19,931 nt of DNA from Syntrophaceae bacterium (lineage in GTDB: Bacteria; Desulfobacterota; Syntrophorhabdia; Syntrophorhabdales; WCHB1-27). Location of the stretch: positions 1 through 19,931 of the forward strand of contig PLSJ01000299.1 of assembly GCA_003165115.1 (NCBI GenBank), given 5' to 3'. This document shows, in pieces, positions 7,144 to 14,222 of the stretch (within the stretch, counting starts at the first letter, position 1; each line of letters begins with the position of its first letter). The position numbers and the translations under genes are program-made. The notes under the pieces were generated by a model, which ran no database searches, was not told the DNA's origin, and saw only the letters and a list, made by a program, of their open reading frames with translations.

Positions 7144-8484
7144 ATGAGCAGGAAGGTGAGCATCACCGAGATTTTCGACACGAATCCGTTTTCGACGTAT
7201 CAGGCGTGGGTCTGCTTCCTTTCTTTTTGCATCATGTTCCTCGAAGGTTTCGACATGATGATCATCGGGGTGGCGTTGCCCAAGATCGCGGACTTTCTGC
7301 ACTCGAAGCCGGGCGCCCTCGGCCTGGCTTTAAGCGCCGGCCAGGTGGGGCCGCTGGTGGGCGCCATCGCCGGGGGCATGGTAGCGGACCGCTGGGGGCG
7401 GAAGCGGACGCTTTTCATCTCCGCCATTATTTTCGGCGTCTTTACCTTGATGACCGCCTATATTGCAAGCGTGCAGCAGTTGGCATTACTCCGTTTCCTC
7501 GCGGGCATCGGTTTGGGTGGGGCCATCCCGAATGCGCTCGCTTTCGGCTCTGAATGGGCGCCCAGCAAGATGCGCACGACCCTGGCCACGACCATGTACG
7601 CCGGTGTGGCTTTCGGTTCCACGATTGCCGGGCTTTCGGCCGCGTACCTGATCCCCGCTTACGGCTGGCAGTCCCTCTTCTTCGTGGGCGGCATCGTGCC
7701 TATCGTTATCGGCCTGGTCCTGGGAATCCTTCTTCCCGAGACCCTGGATTTCCTTGTAAAGAGGGGAAAGGATAAAGCAAAGGTGCGCCATATCGTCTCC
7801 AGGATCGCACCTGCCCTGGGAAGGGACGAGGGGTGCGAATTCTACTCCATCGAGAAAAGACTTCCCGGTGCGCCCGTAAAGCACCTCTTCAGGGAAGGTC
7901 GCTCGTTCACAACCATCATGTTGTGGCTCTGTTTTCTCGCGAGCTTCTTCCTCCTCTGGGTGATACTCGCATGGGCGCCCACGCTGCTCAAGAAGAGCGG
8001 CGCTACGCCCAAACAATACGGCATCGCTTTTGCGGCCCTCAATTTCGGTTCGATCATCGCCACCCTCCTCGTCGGCCGGTTGATGGACAAGGTCAACCCG
8101 TTCAATATACTGAAAGTCGCATTTATTCTCGCATTTTTCAGCGTCGTGGCCTTCGGGTTGTTCTCGACCGCCGGCCTCGTTGTCATCTCGATTATCTGCG
8201 TGGTCATGGGGTTCTTCGTCATAGGAGGCAATTCCGGACTCATGGGGCTTGCAACGATCTCATATCCTTCGGATATCAGGGGCTCCGGCATCGGTTGGGC
8301 CTATGGCGTCGGCAAGGTCGGGTCTCTCCTCGCTCCGGCGGTGGGCGGCTTGCTCCTGAGCCGGAATTGGAGCGTCACCCAGATATGCAGCACGAATGCC
8401 CTGGTCGCCCTCTTCGTAGCGGCTATTGTGATGATACTGCACGCACATGTGAAGTCCGTCGCGAAGAGCGCGCAAAACCTATGA
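7144..8484 (+). CDS. MFS transporter, aromatic acid:H+ symporter (AAHS) family
   Basis: 446 residues with 12 predicted membrane helices. AAHS hallmarks are the first-helix EGFDMMIIGVALP (residues 34-46, matching the DGxD-type motif of PcaK/BenK, with Glu for the first Asp) and the loop 2-3 motif GMVADRWGRKR. The second half repeats a weaker version, GRLMDKVNP. Family members import benzoate, 4-hydroxybenzoate, protocatechuate, vanillate and related acids with protons. GGGAGG lies about 8 nt upstream of the ATG. Its position between the two methyltransferases is the best evidence here that the substrate is a small, possibly aromatic, carboxylic acid. The exact ligand is inference. Confidence 0.9.
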   Translation: MSRKVSITEIFDTNPFSTYQAWVCFLSFCIMFLEGFDMMIIGVALPKIADFLHSKPGALGLALSAGQVGPLVGAIAGGMVADRWGRKRTLFISAIIFGVFTLMTAYIASVQQLALLRFLAGIGLGGAIPNALAFGSEWAPSKMRTTLATTMYAGVAFGSTIAGLSAAYLIPAYGWQSLFFVGGIVPIVIGLVLGILLPETLDFLVKRGKDKAKVRHIVSRIAPALGRDEGCEFYSIEKRLPGAPVKHLFREGRSFTTIMLWLCFLASFFLLWVILAWAPTLLKKSGATPKQYGIAFAALNFGSIIATLLVGRLMDKVNPFNILKVAFILAFFSVVAFGLFSTAGLVVISIICVVMGFFVIGGNSGLMGLATISYPSDIRGSGIGWAYGVGKVGSLLAPAVGGLLLSRNWSVTQICSTNALVALFVAAIVMILHAHVKSVAKSAQNL

Positions 8485-8508
8485 ATAAAGGAGCGGTGCC
8501 AAAGTAAC

Positions 8509-9381
8509 ATGAAAACCATCGTGCGAGGTCCCAGGGGAAAGGAGGTCGTCATCGGGGACGGCCTGCCCACGGTGCTTCTTGGGGAGCGGATCAATCCCTT
8601 CGGCAAGGGTCCGGTCAAGGAGGCCATGACGACGGGCAATATGGAGCCGATCCGGGCCGAGGCGGCGCGCCAGGTAGAGGCGGGCGCCGACGTCCTGCTC
8701 GTGAGCGTCTCCGCCTTCGGCATCGACGAGGTGCGGGTGCTGCCCCTGGTGATGGAGGCGGTCATGGACGTGGTCGACGTACCGCTGTGCATCGAGAGCA
8801 GGAACCCGGAAGCCCTCGATGCGGCGCTGCGCCTCGGCTGCGGCAAGCCGATCGTCAGCTCCGTCACGGGGGAGGGCCCGGTGCTCGCGGCCCTGCTGCC
8901 GCTGGTGAAGGAGCATGGCACGGCGCTCGTGGCGCTGGCATCGGATGCCTCGGGCATCCCGAAGGACCCCGCCGGCAGGGTGGAGGTCATCCGGCGCATC
9001 CTGGAGCAGACGGACGCCACGGGCATACCGAGGGAGGAGATACTCGTCGACTGCGTGGCGGAAGCGAGCGCGGTGAACGACAAGGCCGCCGGCGTGACCC
9101 TCGACACCATGGAGCGGGTAAGGGCCGAGTGGGGGCTCAACCTCGTGCTCGGGGCAAGCAACGTCTCCTTCGGGCTCCCCGACAGGATGACCGTCAACGC
9201 GGCCTTCCTCGCCCTCGCGATAAAGGCGGGCCTGACCGCCGCCATCGTCAACCCCACGACCATGCTGCCCTACGCCATGGCGGCGGACCTCCTCGTGGGC
9301 CGCGATCCCAGGTCGCGGCGGTTTACGACATACCACAGGAAGCGCAAGGCAAAAGAACGGGAGCAGACGGGGCAGCCGTGA
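8509..9381 (+). CDS. DHPS-fold (pterin-binding-type) methyltransferase, putative methyltransferase II
   Basis: 290 residues, homologous along its length to the dihydropteroate-synthase-like methyltransferases (AcsE, MtvA, MetH pterin domain). Landmarks are LLGERINPFG (23-32), RQVEAGADVL (54-63), LGASNVSFGLPDR (214-226) and a short basic tail. In this role it would move the corrinoid-bound methyl group to tetrahydrofolate. Asp181 and Asn218 match AcsE Asp160 and Asn199. AcsE Asp75 aligns with Glu96, Asn96 with Ser117, and the usual LDVN reads LLVS (63-66), so the pterin pocket is altered. It is not a folate-biosynthesis DHPS by context. The AAAGGAG is 15 nt upstream, longer than usual; no other in-frame start exists. 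Last gene of the plus-strand operon. Confidence 0.85.
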   Translation: MKTIVRGPRGKEVVIGDGLPTVLLGERINPFGKGPVKEAMTTGNMEPIRAEAARQVEAGADVLLVSVSAFGIDEVRVLPLVMEAVMDVVDVPLCIESRNPEALDAALRLGCGKPIVSSVTGEGPVLAALLPLVKEHGTALVALASDASGIPKDPAGRVEVIRRILEQTDATGIPREEILVDCVAEASAVNDKAAGVTLDTMERVRAEWGLNLVLGASNVSFGLPDRMTVNAAFLALAIKAGLTAAIVNPTTMLPYAMAADLLVGRDPRSRRFTTYHRKRKAKEREQTGQP

Positions 9382-9403
9382 CAGGGCGGGACCTAGTGGT
9401 GCC

Positions 9404-9529
9404 CCCTCACCCCGACCCTCTCCCCCAAGGGGCGAGGGCAATCCGGGGCGCCCCCGCCCCTTTCCTCATTCTCCCCCGCCCTCTTCCCTGTTCTCCCTCT
9501 CCCCTTGGGGGAGAGGGTCGGGGTGAGGG
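9404..9529. repeat. Long inverted repeat, family A copy 2 (REP/MITE-like)
   Basis: A perfect 29-bp arm at 9404-9432 is the reverse complement of 9501-9529, and pairing continues with one mismatch for a few more bases. The loop is 68 nt, C-rich, without an open gene. The arm starts CCCTCACCCCGACCCTCTCC and differs from copy 1 at only a few positions. It fills the space between two convergent operons, where it may serve as a two-way transcription barrier. The longer loop distinguishes it from copy 1. Confidence 0.9.
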
Positions 9530-9536
9530 TCCGCCT

Positions 9537-10247
9537 CTACAGCCCCAGGTACGCTTTTCTTACGCCCTCCTCGCTGAGGAGCTCCTTGCCCGGCCCTTCT
9601 AAGACGACCGAGCCGTTTTCCAGGATGTATGCCCTGTCCGCCTTCTTCAGGCACCACTCGACGTTCTGCTCGACGAGGAGTATCGTGATCCCCAGCTCCC
9701 TGATCTCATCGAGGATGCGGTAGATGTGGGAGACCATTTTCGGGCTCAGGCCCAGCGACGGCTCGTCGAGCATGACGATGTCGGGCTTACCCATGAGGGC
9801 CCGGCCGATGGCGAGCATCTGCTGCTCCCCACCGGAGAGGGTGCCCGCGAGCTGGGCCTTTCTCTTCTTCAGGATGGGGAAGAACTTCAGGACCTCGCCC
9901 AGCCTCTTCTCCCTCGATTCCCTCTCGGGTTTGGAGAACGCCCCGAGGAGCAGGTTGTCGAGGACGGTCATGGCGGGGAAGAGCCGCCTCCCCTCGGGGA
10001 CGAGGGCTATGCCACGGCGCGCGATCTCGAAGGTGGAAAGCCGTTCCAGGGGTACGCCGTTGTGCAGGATGCTCCCCGACCTGGCAGGGGCGAGACCGCA
10101 GATGGTCCTGAGGATCGTGCTCTTCCCCGCGCCGTTCGCGCCCACGATGCCGGTGAGCGCGTGCTCCTCCACCTTGAGCGAGACGTCGTAAAGCGCCTGG
10201 AACTCGCCGTAAAAGGTCGAAACCCCCTCGATCTCAAGCACTGCCAT
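9537..10247 (-). CDS. livF: Branched-chain amino acid-type ABC transporter ATPase LivF
   Basis: 236 residues, a standard LivF ATPase. Walker A GANGAGKST is near residue 36, the Q-loop region EGRRLFPAMTV near 88, the signature LSGGEQQMLAIGRAL near 137, Walker B IVMLDEPSLGLSP near 157, and the H-loop region is replaced by LLVEQNV, as normal in LivF. It works with LivG on the inner face of the LivHM permease. The ATG at 10247 is chosen because MAVLEIEGVSTFYG matches usual LivF starts; an in-frame GTG at 10256 would add three residues. It overlaps the livG end by 14 nt. It is last in the minus-strand operon and ends in the convergent repeat region. Confidence 0.93.
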   Translation of the reverse strand: MAVLEIEGVSTFYGEFQALYDVSLKVEEHALTGIVGANGAGKSTILRTICGLAPARSGSILHNGVPLERLSTFEIARRGIALVPEGRRLFPAMTVLDNLLLGAFSKPERESREKRLGEVLKFFPILKKRKAQLAGTLSGGEQQMLAIGRALMGKPDIVMLDEPSLGLSPKMVSHIYRILDEIRELGITILLVEQNVEWCLKKADRAYILENGSVVLEGPGKELLSEEGVRKAYLGL

Positions 10248-10965
10248 AGTCGTCACCCAGGTACGCTTTTATCACTTCCGGCTTCCGCACCACTTCCTCC
10301 GGCGGACCTTCGGCGATCTTCTTGCCTTCGTCCATGACCACCACGCGGTCGGAAATCTTCATGACCGCCCGCATGACGTGCTCCACGGCGAGGATCGTCA
10401 CGCCGCGTCGCTCGCGGACCTGCTGCACTGTCTCTATCATGCGGTCTATCTCCGTATGGTTCAACCCCGCGAGGGTCTCGTCCAGCAGGAGGAATATGGG
10501 CCGCGTCGCCAGCGCCCGCGCCATCTCCAGCCGCTTTTTCTGGGCCAGCGTCAGGTGGGCCGCGAGCGTGGCCGACTTCTCGTCGAGTGCGAGGAAGCGG
10601 AGGATGTCCATCGCGGCGTCCGTGGCTTCCTGACGGGACGCGGTCCGGCGGTACGCCGCCACCAGGACGTTATCGAGCACCGTGAGGGAGGAGAAGGGCT
10701 TCACGATCTGGAAGGTGCGGCCGATCCCCATGGCGCAGATCCGCTCGGGCTTGAGCCCCGCGATGTCTTGCCCTTTCAGGAGCACCTTGCCCCGCTTCGG
10801 CGCGTAGACCCCCGTGATCACGTTGAAGAGCGTCGTCTTCCCCGCGCCGTTCGGCCCGATGAGGCCCACGATCTCGCCTTCCCCGATGGTCATACTCACG
10901 TTGTTGACGGCGGCCAGCCCGCCGAACCGCTTTTCCAGGTGCTCGATCTTAAAGAAGGGGACCAT
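10234..10965 (-). CDS. livG: Branched-chain amino acid-type ABC transporter ATPase LivG
   Basis: 243 residues. Walker A GPNGAGKT is at 37-44, then GIGRTFQIVKPF, as in all LivG. The ABC signature is LTLAQKKRLEMARAL rather than LSGGQ, and Walker B is FLLLDETLAGLNHTE, with Thr where most have Pro. Both variants occur in non-canonical Liv-type systems, and the catalytic Glu and Lys are kept. The C-terminal end VIKAYLGDD is a LivG hallmark. It pairs with LivF. The ATG at 10965 lies 4 nt from the livM stop, and livF overlaps its end, so the three are coupled. Confidence 0.93.
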   Translation of the reverse strand: MVPFFKIEHLEKRFGGLAAVNNVSMTIGEGEIVGLIGPNGAGKTTLFNVITGVYAPKRGKVLLKGQDIAGLKPERICAMGIGRTFQIVKPFSSLTVLDNVLVAAYRRTASRQEATDAAMDILRFLALDEKSATLAAHLTLAQKKRLEMARALATRPIFLLLDETLAGLNHTEIDRMIETVQQVRERRGVTILAVEHVMRAVMKISDRVVVMDEGKKIAEGPPEEVVRKPEVIKAYLGDDYGSA

Positions 10966-10969
10966 GCGC

Positions 10970-11950
10970 CTAGGGCCTCCTCTCCGCCAGCAGCCGCCAT
11001 CCCCGCTTCAGGGGGACGATGAGGCCCTGGGGCGCGAACATCATCACGGCCACGAGGACCGCGCCGTAGATGATGAGCTGGACCCCGGCATAGCCGCCGC
11101 CGAGGTAGGTGCGGGTCAGCTCGCTGATGGGGGTGAGGATCAGCGCTCCGAGGAACGGCCCGAGCAGCGTGCCCGCCCCGCCCACCACGGCGATGAGGAG
11201 TATCTCGATGGAAAAGGCCGAGCTGAACAGCGCAGGCTCGATGTAGAGCAGGAGCTGGGCGTAGAAGGTGCCCGCGGTGGCCCCGAAAAAGGCGCTTACG
11301 GCCAGCGCGATCATCTTGTACCGGGTGGCGCTGATGCCGATAGACCTGGCCGCGTCCTCGTTGTCGCGGATGGCCGCCAGGTAGAGCCCCCACCTCGACC
11401 TCTCCATCCACCGGTAGACGAAGAGGATCGCCAGCAGCATCACGAGGATCAGGTAGTAGTACGAGGTCTTGCCGGAGAACTGGAAGTTGAGCAAGGATTT
11501 GCCCGGCTGGAGGGGGATCAGGATGCCCGCCGCGCCTTTTAAGTCTATGCCGCCGATCTGCTCGGTGGAGGTGACGACGATGCGGAAGATCTCCGTGAAG
11601 GCGAGCGTCGCGAGGGCGAAGTACGGCCCCTTGAGCTTGAAGCACGGATAGCCGATGCCGATGCTGATGACCGAGGCAACGACGCCGCCGACGGCCATGC
11701 CCACCAGCGGCGGCACGTGGTAGTAAATGAAGAGGATGGTGGACACATAGGCGCCGATGCCGAAAAAGGCGGAGTGGCCGAAGGAGTGCTGGCCCGCGAG
11801 GCCCCCCAGGATGTTCCAGCTCGTCGCGAGATAGGCGAAGAGGAGCACCATGATGGCGGCGTGGACGAAGTAGGGGTCGCGCACGACGAGCGGGAAGAGG
11901 GCCGCGGCGGCAACGGCGCAGGCGGCGGGAAGGACGCTCCCGGCCGTCAC
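10970..11950 (-). CDS. livM: Branched-chain amino acid-type ABC transporter permease LivM
   Basis: 326 residues with about 9-10 membrane helices. The family signatures are ATSWNILGGLAGQHSFGHSA near residue 43, YFALATLAFTEIFR near 109 and GLYLAAIRDNEDAARSIGI near 193, followed by the VVGGAGTLLGPFLGA stretch near 249. It forms the inner-membrane channel with LivH. The start is the GTG at 11950, which overlaps the livH stop by one base (TAGTG) directly behind an AGGAGAGGGAG ribosome binding site. The same frame runs far upstream through livH, but that part encodes nothing recognisable. Confidence 0.93.
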   Translation of the reverse strand: MTAGSVLPAACAVAAAALFPLVVRDPYFVHAAIMVLLFAYLATSWNILGGLAGQHSFGHSAFFGIGAYVSTILFIYYHVPPLVGMAVGGVVASVISIGIGYPCFKLKGPYFALATLAFTEIFRIVVTSTEQIGGIDLKGAAGILIPLQPGKSLLNFQFSGKTSYYYLILVMLLAILFVYRWMERSRWGLYLAAIRDNEDAARSIGISATRYKMIALAVSAFFGATAGTFYAQLLLYIEPALFSSAFSIEILLIAVVGGAGTLLGPFLGALILTPISELTRTYLGGGYAGVQLIIYGAVLVAVMMFAPQGLIVPLKRGWRLLAERRP

Positions 11951-12828
11951 TACTCCCTCTCCTTGCCCAGAAGGCCCATGGGACGGATCACCAGGCAGGC
12001 GATGAAGACGATGAAGATGAGGGATTCCACCATGGCGGAATTGATGAATTGGGCGCCGACGGATTCGATGAGGCCCACGATCAGGCCGCCCAAAAAGGCG
12101 CCCGTGATGCTGCCCAGCCCGCCGAGCACCACGATCACGAAGGACTTCCCCACGAAGAGGTCGCCCACGGCGGGGTGGATGAAATAGAAGGGCGTAAGGA
12201 AGGCCGCGGCAAAGCCGAGTATCACCGTGCCGATGCCGAAGGTGACCTTGTAGACCCGGTAGTCGTCGATGCCCATCAGGCGGGCCGCTTCCCTGTCCTG
12301 GGAGGTCGCCCTTATGGCGCGCCCGAAATTGGTCCGCCGCAGATAAAATTCGAGGAGCCGGATGAGCACCACCGACAGGACAAAGCCGATCAGCCGGGGC
12401 TGCATGATGTAGAGGCCCGCCACCTCCCACACCTTGCCCGTATAGGCCGTCCTCACGGTCCGGTAGTCGGCGCCGAAGAGCAGGAGCGCGCTGTTCTCTA
12501 TGATGAGCATGAGGCCGGACGTGAGGAGGATGACGGTGAGCGCCGCCGTATCCTTCTCACGCTTCAGGATGGGCTCGATGAAGAGACGCTGGAAATAATA
12601 ACCGAAGAAAAAGAGGAAGCAGCCGGCCAGGAGCGCCGACAGGTAGGGGTCGACTTTTAGCAGCTCGAGTATCCAGTAAACGGTGAAGAGGGCGACCATG
12701 AGCAGCGCCCCGTGCGCGAAATTGACGATCTTCGCCACGCCGAAGATGAGGCTTAAAGAAACCGCGATGAGGCCGTAGAGGCCGCCCATCAGGATACCGT
12801 TTACCGCCGCTTCGATGATCCCTGTCAT
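11950..12828 (-). CDS. livH: Branched-chain amino acid-type ABC transporter permease LivH
   Basis: 292 residues with about 8 membrane helices. It opens NGILMGGLYGLIAVSLSLIF, followed by GVAKIVNFAHGAL, the classical LivH start, and has the cytoplasmic EAA-like loop GRAIRATSQDREAARLMGI near residue 171 and VVLGGLGSITGAFLGG near 236. It is the partner of LivM. The upstream ribosome binding site is weak; the 10-nt gap from the binding-protein gene suggests coupled translation. The surrounding enzymes suggest that this importer serves an amide or ureide rather than leucine, which is inference. Confidence 0.93.
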   Translation of the reverse strand: MTGIIEAAVNGILMGGLYGLIAVSLSLIFGVAKIVNFAHGALLMVALFTVYWILELLKVDPYLSALLAGCFLFFFGYYFQRLFIEPILKREKDTAALTVILLTSGLMLIIENSALLLFGADYRTVRTAYTGKVWEVAGLYIMQPRLIGFVLSVVLIRLLEFYLRRTNFGRAIRATSQDREAARLMGIDDYRVYKVTFGIGTVILGFAAAFLTPFYFIHPAVGDLFVGKSFVIVVLGGLGSITGAFLGGLIVGLIESVGAQFINSAMVESLIFIVFIACLVIRPMGLLGKERE

Positions 12829-12838
12829 GTCTTATACT

Positions 12839-14077
12839 TTACTTGCGCTCCTCCCACTTCGGCATCGGCCACACGGGGGCGGTCGAGGCGATGTTGGCGG
12901 GCCATACCGATTTCCTCTGCCCGTCGCGGTACTGGATGACGAGCATCCGCGCGCCCCTGGCCTGGCCTTCCGCGTCGAACTCTATCGGGGTCCAGGGGAT
13001 AATCATTGCCGGTCCCTTGGTGATCTTCACGGTGGCGAGGGCGTCGCGGATCCTCTTCGGGTCCGTGGAGGCCGCCTTTTCCAGGGCGTCATAGAGTATG
13101 TAGGTGGAGGCGTAGCAGAACGCCGCTCCCCCGTTGAAATCCCTGTGGTCCTTCGTCCACTTCTTGAAGGCCGCGTTCTTCTGCGCGACCAGCGGCGAAT
13201 GCTTCAGGTCCGTCGTCCACTCGGTGAGGTCGAAGAAATACTCGGCCAGCTTCCCCACCTCCTTGACGAAGGACGGGTCGGAATAGCCCGACGAGCTGCC
13301 GAGCAGCGCCATCGTGTTCACCCTCTGGTCGGCGATCGTCCTCATGAGGAGGATGGCGTCGGATATGTAGGAGTTGAGGATCACCACATCCGGGTTGGCC
13401 CTCTTCATCTTGAGGACCACGGGCGTCATGTCGGCGGTCTTCGGGGGATAGCCCTCGTCCAGGACTACTTTCAGGCCGTGTTCCGGCGCGAGCTTCCTGA
13501 TGGCCTTGGCGATCGACTGGCCCATGTCCGTGTTCTCGTAGACCACGCCGATGGTCTTGGCCTGGACGCCGGTCTTCTTGCCCATGTCGAGGATGAAGTC
13601 TATCTGGTCCTTGGCCCAGTACGACCCTTTACGCTCGACGCGGAAGGTGTACTTGAAGCCGCGCTCGGTGATCTGGTCCATCAGGGAATTGGGCACGAGG
13701 TAAGGCACCTGGTATTTTTCGGCCACTTCCGTGCTCGTGTAGGAGACGCTGCTCTGGAAGGCGCCCATGATGGCCGACACCCCTTCCCTCACGATCAGGC
13801 GCTCCGCTTCCGACATGCCCACCTTGGGGTCGCCCCTCGTGTCCGCGTAGATCAGCTTGATCTTCGCGCCCTTGAGCGACTTGACGCCGCCCGCGTCGTT
13901 GATCTCCTTCGCGGCGAAATCATGGGCCATCTGAAGGTTCTCACCGATGACCGCCATGGAGCCGGAGAGCGGTATCAGGACGCCGATCTTGATCTCCTGC
14001 TGGGCGAAGGCGGTGCCGAAACCGAGTAGCAATACCATGCAACAGACCGACACGATACACGCGACTTTCCCTCTCAT
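12839..14077 (-). CDS. livK: Periplasmic substrate-binding protein of the Liv-type ABC importer
   Basis: 412 residues, of the type I periplasmic-binding-protein family (LivK/AmiC/UrtA-like). The signal peptide covers residues 1-25 (MRGK, hydrophobic core, cut TAFA/QQE). The mature protein begins IKIGVLIPLSGSMAVIGEN with the conserved PLSG turn, then AAKEINDAGGV and LIYADTRGDP with AERLI, the usual first-domain elements. It is about 40 residues longer than E. coli LivK, as in many aromatic-acid, amide or urea binders. AGGAGGAAAGGCAC precedes the ATG. It is first of five importer genes; the ring-opening enzyme lies upstream across an inverted repeat. The symbol is family-level; the ligand is unknown. 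Confidence 0.92.
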   Translation of the reverse strand: MRGKVACIVSVCCMVLLLGFGTAFAQQEIKIGVLIPLSGSMAVIGENLQMAHDFAAKEINDAGGVKSLKGAKIKLIYADTRGDPKVGMSEAERLIVREGVSAIMGAFQSSVSYTSTEVAEKYQVPYLVPNSLMDQITERGFKYTFRVERKGSYWAKDQIDFILDMGKKTGVQAKTIGVVYENTDMGQSIAKAIRKLAPEHGLKVVLDEGYPPKTADMTPVVLKMKRANPDVVILNSYISDAILLMRTIADQRVNTMALLGSSSGYSDPSFVKEVGKLAEYFFDLTEWTTDLKHSPLVAQKNAAFKKWTKDHRDFNGGAAFCYASTYILYDALEKAASTDPKRIRDALATVKITKGPAMIIPWTPIEFDAEGQARGARMLVIQYRDGQRKSVWPANIASTAPVWPMPKWEERK

Positions 14078-14103
14078 GTGCCTTTCCTCCTGTTCTGAAC
14101 GAC

Positions 14104-14222
14104 CGATGGACGACCGCTTCGCCAGGACGATCGCTCGCTTCGCTCACTGGGACGCAAAAACCTTTTCGTCCTTCGTCCTGGTCCCGAAGGGACGGTCGTC
14201 CTAGCGAAGCGGTCGTCCATCG
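14104..14222. repeat. Long inverted repeat, family B
   Basis: The left arm 14104-14133 and right arm 14193-14222 are reverse complements over 30 bp with two mismatches (arm begins CGATGGACGACCGCTTCGC). Inside, GGGAC (14149-14153) and GTCCC (14181-14185) continue the pairing, and TCGTCCTTCGTCC is a short direct repeat. It is unrelated to the family A repeats. It occupies the gap between the binding-protein gene and the allantoinase-like gene, and the right arm runs into the latter's 3' end, supplying its last codons and TAG stop. Confidence 0.88.

Noticed and set aside
8481..8507. Eight-codon ORF (MNKGAVPK) between the MFS and DHPS-fold genes
   Set aside because: It overlaps the MFS stop and could in principle mediate coupling, but its length and lack of any conserved feature make chance the simpler reading.
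9433..9500. Loop of the second family A repeat as a possible small RNA
   Set aside because: No promoter, T-run or distinctive structure beyond the flanking inverted repeat could be seen.
11951..12430. Upstream extension of livM through livH
   Set aside because: It is the shadow of livH in another frame; the GTG at 11950 is directly behind AGGAGAGGGAG.
12815..14029. 404-codon open frame on the plus strand
   Set aside because: It is antisense to the well-supported periplasmic binding-protein gene and has no recognisable domain; GC-rich antisense frames are expected.
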